From Antilocapra americana (Eukaryota > Chordata > Mammalia > Artiodactyla > Antilocapridae): DNA of 64,000 bases. Shown here one piece after another: positions 58,250 through 64,000 of this stretch. A model generated the notes under the pieces. That model ran no database searches, was not told the origin of the DNA, and saw only the letters and a program-made list of their open reading frames with translations. Position numbers and translations under genes: made by a program. Numbering within the stretch: the first letter of the stretch is position 1; each line of letters starts with the position of its first letter. The stretch is from NCBI GenBank assembly GCA_007570785.1, contig ML661799.1, forward strand, positions 285,598 to 349,597, written 5' to 3'.

Positions 58250-61200
58250 TAGGACTATAGAAACTTTATTTCTGGTTTCTTCTACCTACTATGTCCATTT
58301 TTTGGACAAATATTACAAAACATTCTAAAAGAAAAAAATAGGTGAAGCAACAGATGATCAAACCAGACTTAGATATGGCACAAATATTGGAATAGTTAGT
58401 CCAAGAATTTAAGGAAACAATGACATTAGGAACTCTAGTGGGACAATTTACAATAGGTAAGAACAGGTGGGTAACATAAGCATAGAAAGTGATGTACAAA
58501 GAAATAACCAATGAGAAATGCTAGGGGTCAAGATTAATTACCATTTAAATTAATGGTAATTTAAAATAACTTTGATAGGTTTCTTAGTAGATGAGACATG
58601 GCTGAAGTAAGAATATCTGATATTTAGAATGTATCAATAGAAACTTCCAAAAACTAAAAAAGCAAAAGAAAACACTGGGGAAAATAACAGAATATCCAAG
58701 AACTTTTGGAAAACCACAAAAACTGAAAGGTACACATGATAAGGGTACCGGAAGGAAATGAAGAAGAGAAAAGAAAAAAATATTAGGAGCAATAATACAA
58801 GACAATTTTCCCAAATTAATGTTAGACAGTACATCACAGGTCCAGCAAGATTAGAAAACACAAAATAGAATTAATGCCTAACTAAACACAAAACCCTACA
58901 GGCAGGCAGCTCATGTTCAAAGTGTAGAAACATGGATAAAGAAAAAAAGCTTGAAAGAAAACATAGAAAAAACCACAACCTACTTTTCCTCAGAAACCTT
59001 ACAAGCAAGAAATGAGTAGAGTATTTTGTATTCTGAAAAATTATCCTTCATCATGAGAGAAATATAGAGTCTTCCAGGAAGATGACAGAGCAGAAAGCCA
59101 GAAAACTGTGTCTTCATTTAGCCAACTGCTTGGCAGAATGTATTTGGTTCAACTATGAGTGAGTGATGGAAGTTTCTCAGTCATGTCCAACTCTTTGTGA
59201 CTATAACTATATTGGTACTCTGTTTAACTATAGGTTTAATTATATTGGTACTCTGAAGTCTGTTGAAGATTCAATCAATTTCATTTATAACACAGCTGAA
59301 TTTATCCATCACTCAACCATCAGCCAGTGAAAGGCAGCTGTGAAAGTGTTCCTGGAGGAACTTGCACAAAGCTTGCAGGAACCAAGGTCAGCAAAAAGAA
59401 ACATGTCCTCCAAACACTGGGCATCTGTGCTTTGTTTACTGATTGTTGCTTCTAATCACAGAAATGTGAAGAAAAAGTTTGTAGTCATAGTTGTCAACTC
59501 CTTCTATTGTTGTAAACCCCTCCTCTTCTGGCTGAATTGAACTAGAGGGGAATTAAAGGTCAGGGTATTCCTATTCCTTTCTTTTTCTATCTTCCCATTT
59601 TGCCAGACATTAAAAACATCAAAAGCAAGCATATATGTGAGGAAATTAGAAAGTCACGATGTATGTTCAAAGGAAGGCACAGGCTCAGAAAAGACCTTAA
59701 CTTTGCAACACAGACTAAAACAATAAAAACAAAAGCTAAAAAACTGGGGGAGAGGGAAAGTTTGGTTTCTGGAGTTATCATATTTTTAGATTTAAATGTC
59801 TGCTTTTCAGATAAAACATTTTAAACTTTTATTAATTTGATGGTTCAGAACATAATAAAATAAATGAACACAAAACATTATTTTAGTTAACTTGGAAGGG
59901 AGGACAAAAATAAATGTCTGCTTTTCAACAAGAAAATCATCATCATACAAAGAAGCAGAAAAATTCAAAGTAAAAACAGAAACAGAAACTGTCCCTGAAA
60001 ATGATCTCATGGTGGACCTACTAGACAAAGATTTAAAACAATTATCATACAAATGCTAAAAGAGCTAAAAGAAGATGTGAATAAAGTCAAGAAACAATGT
60101 AAGAGCAAAATAAAGTATCAATAGAGAAAAAAACTTAAGCAAAAACTAAACAGAAATGCAAGAGTTGAAAAGTAAAATAACAAAATTTTAAAAAATCGCA
60201 GGGGAACCTGAAGGTCAACTGGATTAGTCAGAAGAAAGGTGAACTTGAATGCAAAACAATGGAAATTATCATGTATGAGGAGGCAAGAAAAAAAAAGAGA
60301 TTGAAAAAAAGTGAAGAAAACCAAAGGAACCAGTGCAACACCATCAAGAAGACCAAAGTATGTATTGCAGGAGTCCCAAAAGAGAAAAGAGGTATCAATT
60401 CAAAGAGATTGACACCAAAACAAAATATAATCAAACTGTCAAAAGCCAAAGACACAGAGAACTCAGGAAATGCAACTCTTTACATGTAAGAGATCTTCAA
60501 TAAGATTGCAGCAAATTTCTCAACAAAACTTTGGAGACTATAGCCTGATATATCTAAAGCACTAAAAGAAAAAAAAAATCCTGCCAAACATAAATTCTGG
60601 ATCTGGCAAAACTCTTTCAAAAGTAAGGATAAATTCCCAAATAAAAAACGTTGAACAAGCTCAGTTAGAAGGCTGAAACAAAAGGAAAGACATTTAACTT
60701 AAAGTTGTATTAAGAAAGAAAGATTTCAGTAAAACTAAAAGGCAATTATAAAAAAAACAGTATTGGGACTTCCCTGTTGGTCGAGTGGTTAAGAATCTAT
60801 TTCCAATTCAGGGGATATGGGTTTGATCCCTGGTTGAGGAACTGAGATGCCACAAGTTGGGGAACTAAGATGATATGGAGCAACCAAGCCTGTGTACTGC
60901 AACTAGAGAACGTGTGCACTTCGACGAGACACTTTGTGCCGCAGCAAGTGAAGTGCACACACTGCAACTGGAGAGAAACCCTCACACTCTGCATCTAGAG
61001 AAAGCCTTTGTGCCACCAGGATCCAGTGTAGACAAAAATAAAAAATAAAAATAAGTTAAATAAATAAATACTAGTATTACTGCAACAGTGGTATATAACT
61101 CCACTTTTTATGTTAAACATGATCAAGAAATTAATTAAAAATTATTGTTTCAAAGCTAGCTTTGTCATTAATTTGGATTGTAACTCCACATTTTCTTTTC

Positions 61201-64000
61201 TACATAGTTAGAGGGACTAATGTATTTAAAAACTATTTTGTTTTGGTTGCACATGTATGAAGTTGTAATTTTGTGACACTAACCAAAAGACACGGGGACA
61301 AAGCTGTTAAAGAAGCAGAGTTTTTGTATGTTATTAAAGTTACACTGGTATAAATTCAAATTAGGATGTTATAACTTTAGGATGTTAAATGTACTCCCCA
61401 TGGTAATTACAAAGACAATAACCAAAGAATATACATAAGAGGATATTATAAAAGAATTTGGCAACTTCACTATAAAAAATCAACTCACCACTGAAACTGA
61501 AGAGTAGTGCAGGAAATAAGGGATAAAAGAGCCACAAGGACTATAGAAAACAAATAGGAAAATGACAGAAGTAAGTACATCCTTAATTTTAATTTATACC
61601 TAATTAATTTAGGTATAAATGAATAGCTTTCCAATCAAAAAACAGAGATTGATGGATAGATTTTAAAAATATATAAATAGGTTAAAAGCGAAAGGGCAGA
61701 AAATGATATCCCATGTATTTAAATAGTAACCAAAGGAGTTGGGGTGTATATATTAATATCAGACAAATAGAATTCAAATTAAAGAGGTAACCCGAGATAA
61801 AGAAGTATATTATATATTAGTGAAAGTTTCAATATATCAATAAAATAGACAATTATAAGTATTTACATATCTAGTAACAGACTATCAAAAATATATGAAG
61901 CAAAAAGGCAGAGCAGAATGGAAAATAGAAAGCTGTACAATCATACTTGGAAATTTCAATATCTCATGTATATTAGAAAATCCAGACAGAAGATAAGTTA
62001 CAAAACAAAACATAGAGGACTTGAGCAATACAACAAACCAGCTAGATCTAAGAGACATGTACGACACATTTAATGCAATAACAATGGAATATATATTCTT
62101 CTCAAGTATATGGTACATTTCAACCAAGTACAGACCAAATGTTAGGCCATAAATTGTTTATATTGATTCACAAATTTGTTGTAATTTAACAACACACTCT
62201 TCTAAAAAAGATGGATCAAAGACATAATCACAAGAGTAATTAAAAAGAATTAGAGATGAATGAAAACAAAACACAAGCTACCCAAATTTGTGTGACATAG
62301 TAAAAGCAGTCCTAAGGGGAAATTTTATAGCCATAAATAATTATACTAGTGATGAATATCTCAAAACAACAACCTAAGATCACAATTTAAGGAAATAGAA
62401 GAAGAAGAACAAATGAGGCAAAGCTGCAGAAAAAAAAGAAATAATAAAGATTAGGTCAGAGATAAACATAAGAGAGAGTAGAAAAATAAGAGATAATAAA
62501 CAAAACCCAAATTGGTTCTTTGAAAATTACAACAACAACAAAGAAAAGACAAATATTAAGGTAGACGGACTGAAAAGAAATTCAAATTACTAAAGTCAGA
62601 AATGGGGACATTATTACGGACTCTCCAGAAACAAGAAGAATCATAATAGAAGATTATGGGCAATCACATGGCAGTAAATATGATAACCTAAACGAAATGT
62701 TCAAATTTCTAAAAACATAAAATCTACCCAAACTGAGTCATGAAGAAATAGAAAATTTAAACACATTGATAACTAGTTAGGAGATTAAGTCAGTAATCAA
62801 AAATCTCCTTACCAAGAAAAATCCTAGACTTAATGGCTTCACAGGTGATATCCACCAAACATTTAAAGACTTAACAATAATCACAGTGATTCCAAAAATT
62901 TGGTAAGAATATTTAATTTTACAAGATCATCATTACAGTGATACTAAAGTCAGAGAAAAGCACTATCAGAAAACTACTCACCAATGGCCATTGTAAACAC
63001 TGATGCAAAAATTCTTAACAAAATACTCACAAAGCAAATTCAGCTACATATTTAAAAAATTACATGGCACAAGAAAATTAAGCTTATTCCTAGGACATAA
63101 GGATAGTTCAATACACAAATATCAATGGAAGTAATGCAATACATTAACAGAATGAAGGGGGAAAGCAGGATCACCTTATTGATGCAAAAAACAATCTGAC
63201 AGAATTGAACACACATATTCATACTGAAACACTCAACAAACTAGGAATAGAAGTAAACTACCTTAACATAATAAAAGCCATAAATAATAAACTCACAAAA
63301 AATATACTAAATGTTGAAACACTAAAATCTTTTCATTTAAGATTGAAACAAATCAAGGATACCCAATTTTACCACTTCTATTTAACACCATACTGGATGT
63401 TCTAGCCAGAGCAATAAATAAATGTAAAGTATCTATATTGAAAAGGAAAAATGAAAATTATCTTTGTGCACATTATAATCTAATATATAGAAAGTAGAAA
63501 ATCCTAAAGATACCCCAAAAAAACCCCAACTTAGAACTGATAAATTAATTCAGCAAAGGAGCAGAATACAAACACACACACAAAAATAAGTTGGTTTCTA
63601 TTTAGTAACAATGAACAATCTGAAAATTACAAAATCATTTCATTTGAAATGACATTAATTTAATAAAATACTTAAGAATAATTAGCCAAGGAGATGGAAG
63701 GCTTGTACAATGAAAACTACAAAATACTGCTGAAAGAAAACATCAATAAACAGAAACTTATCCTATGTTCAAGAATTGGAAGACTTATTGCTAAAATGTC
63801 AATATGGTCCAAAATGATCTACAGACTCAGAGTAGTCACTATCAAAACTCCAATGACATTTTTCCCCCACAAATCAAGAAACTCATCTGAAAATTCATAT
63901 GAAATCTCAAGGAACAACAAATAGTTAAATGAACCCTGAAAAGTAAGAACGTTGGATTACTCACATTACCTGAATTCAAAACTTACTACAAACTTACAAT
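58250..64000 (+). mobile_element. Ancient L1 (ORF1 and ORF2), runs off the window
   Basis: Sense L1 with ORF1-like sequence at about 58300-59050 and again 59940-60700 (frame 60259-60489 'IKKTKVCIAGVPKEKRG' resembles the ORF1 core). The ORF1/ORF2 junction region lies at 61070-61440, ORF2 endonuclease at 61440-62300 and RT to the window end (frame 63694-63924). The repeat of ORF1-like sequence suggests two L1 copies or a duplication. 59070-59930 is less certain and includes a 40-bp Bov-A scrap near 59170-59205. No frame is intact. 58106-58249 is unassigned. Confidence 0.7.
60768..61065 (+). mobile_element. CHR-2-like tRNA SINE
   Basis: It begins gggacttccctgttggtcgag (tRNA-Glu-like), has box B ggtttgatccctggttgagg, then the long CHR body (ctgcaactagagaac, gaaagcctttgtgccaccagg) and an A-rich aataaa tail. 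It is older and longer than Bov-tA and found across cetartiodactyls. It is inserted in the ancient L1. Confidence 0.88.

Noticed and set aside
1..64000. CRISPR arrays, operons, prokaryotic or phage systems
   Set aside because: Repeated motifs are dispersed SINE/LINE copies, not regularly spaced repeats; all signals are mammalian.

Overview
The window is mammalian, specifically from a ruminant. It carries many copies of the BovB (RTE) LINE with its actgaactga-type tail, Bov-tA SINEs (tRNA-Glu-like head joined to a Bov-A unit), a BOV-A2 dimer, CHR-type artiodactyl tRNA SINEs and bovine-type L1. This combination points to a pecoran ruminant (cattle, sheep, goat, deer or relatives); I cannot fix the species. 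I found no intact cellular gene, exon set, tRNA, rRNA or CRISPR. Almost every open reading frame is a piece of L1 ORF1/ORF2 or BovB ORF2, or the antisense shadow of one.

Layout. 1-10.2 kb: scattered BovB, Bov-tA, an MST-like MaLR LTR and old L1 pieces, including a head-to-head BovB pair (3384-6515) that contains an L1 carrying a possible 3' transduction. 10.2-15.9 kb: an old plus-strand L1 broken by BovB, L1-tail and BOV-A2 insertions. 15.95-19.69 kb: a nearly complete but decayed plus-strand BovB. 19.7-31.5 kb: a minus-strand old L1 split by a younger, full-span minus-strand L1 (21616-29453) that keeps its 5' UTR; this younger L1 is itself split by a 1.3-kb inverted L1 and a Bov-tA. 31.5-34.6 kb: a decayed minus-strand endogenous retrovirus 3' part. 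34.66-39.1 kb: a plus-strand L1 with a textbook twin-primed L1 insertion, a Bov-tA and two BovB tails inside it. 39.1-47.5 kb: L1 and BovB pieces and a long plus-strand L1 whose ORF2 is split by a processed HMGB3 pseudogene. 47.5-55.1 kb: BovB with an intact RT motif, then old L1 in both orientations. 55.15-57.29 kb: a BovB joined to a Bov-tA dimer inside a single pair of target-site duplications. 57.3-64 kb: an LTR, then an ancient plus-strand L1 with a CHR SINE.

There is no pathway or operon to describe. The biology is retrotransposition in layers: L1 machinery explains the HMGB3 retrocopy, and by family knowledge BovB machinery is thought to mobilise Bov-tA/BOV-A2. Target-site duplications visible in the sequence allow relative dating of many insertions. 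I did not find an undescribed functional system. The observations most worth checking are the SINE-BovB chimera, the candidate L1 3' transduction and the inverted insertions.
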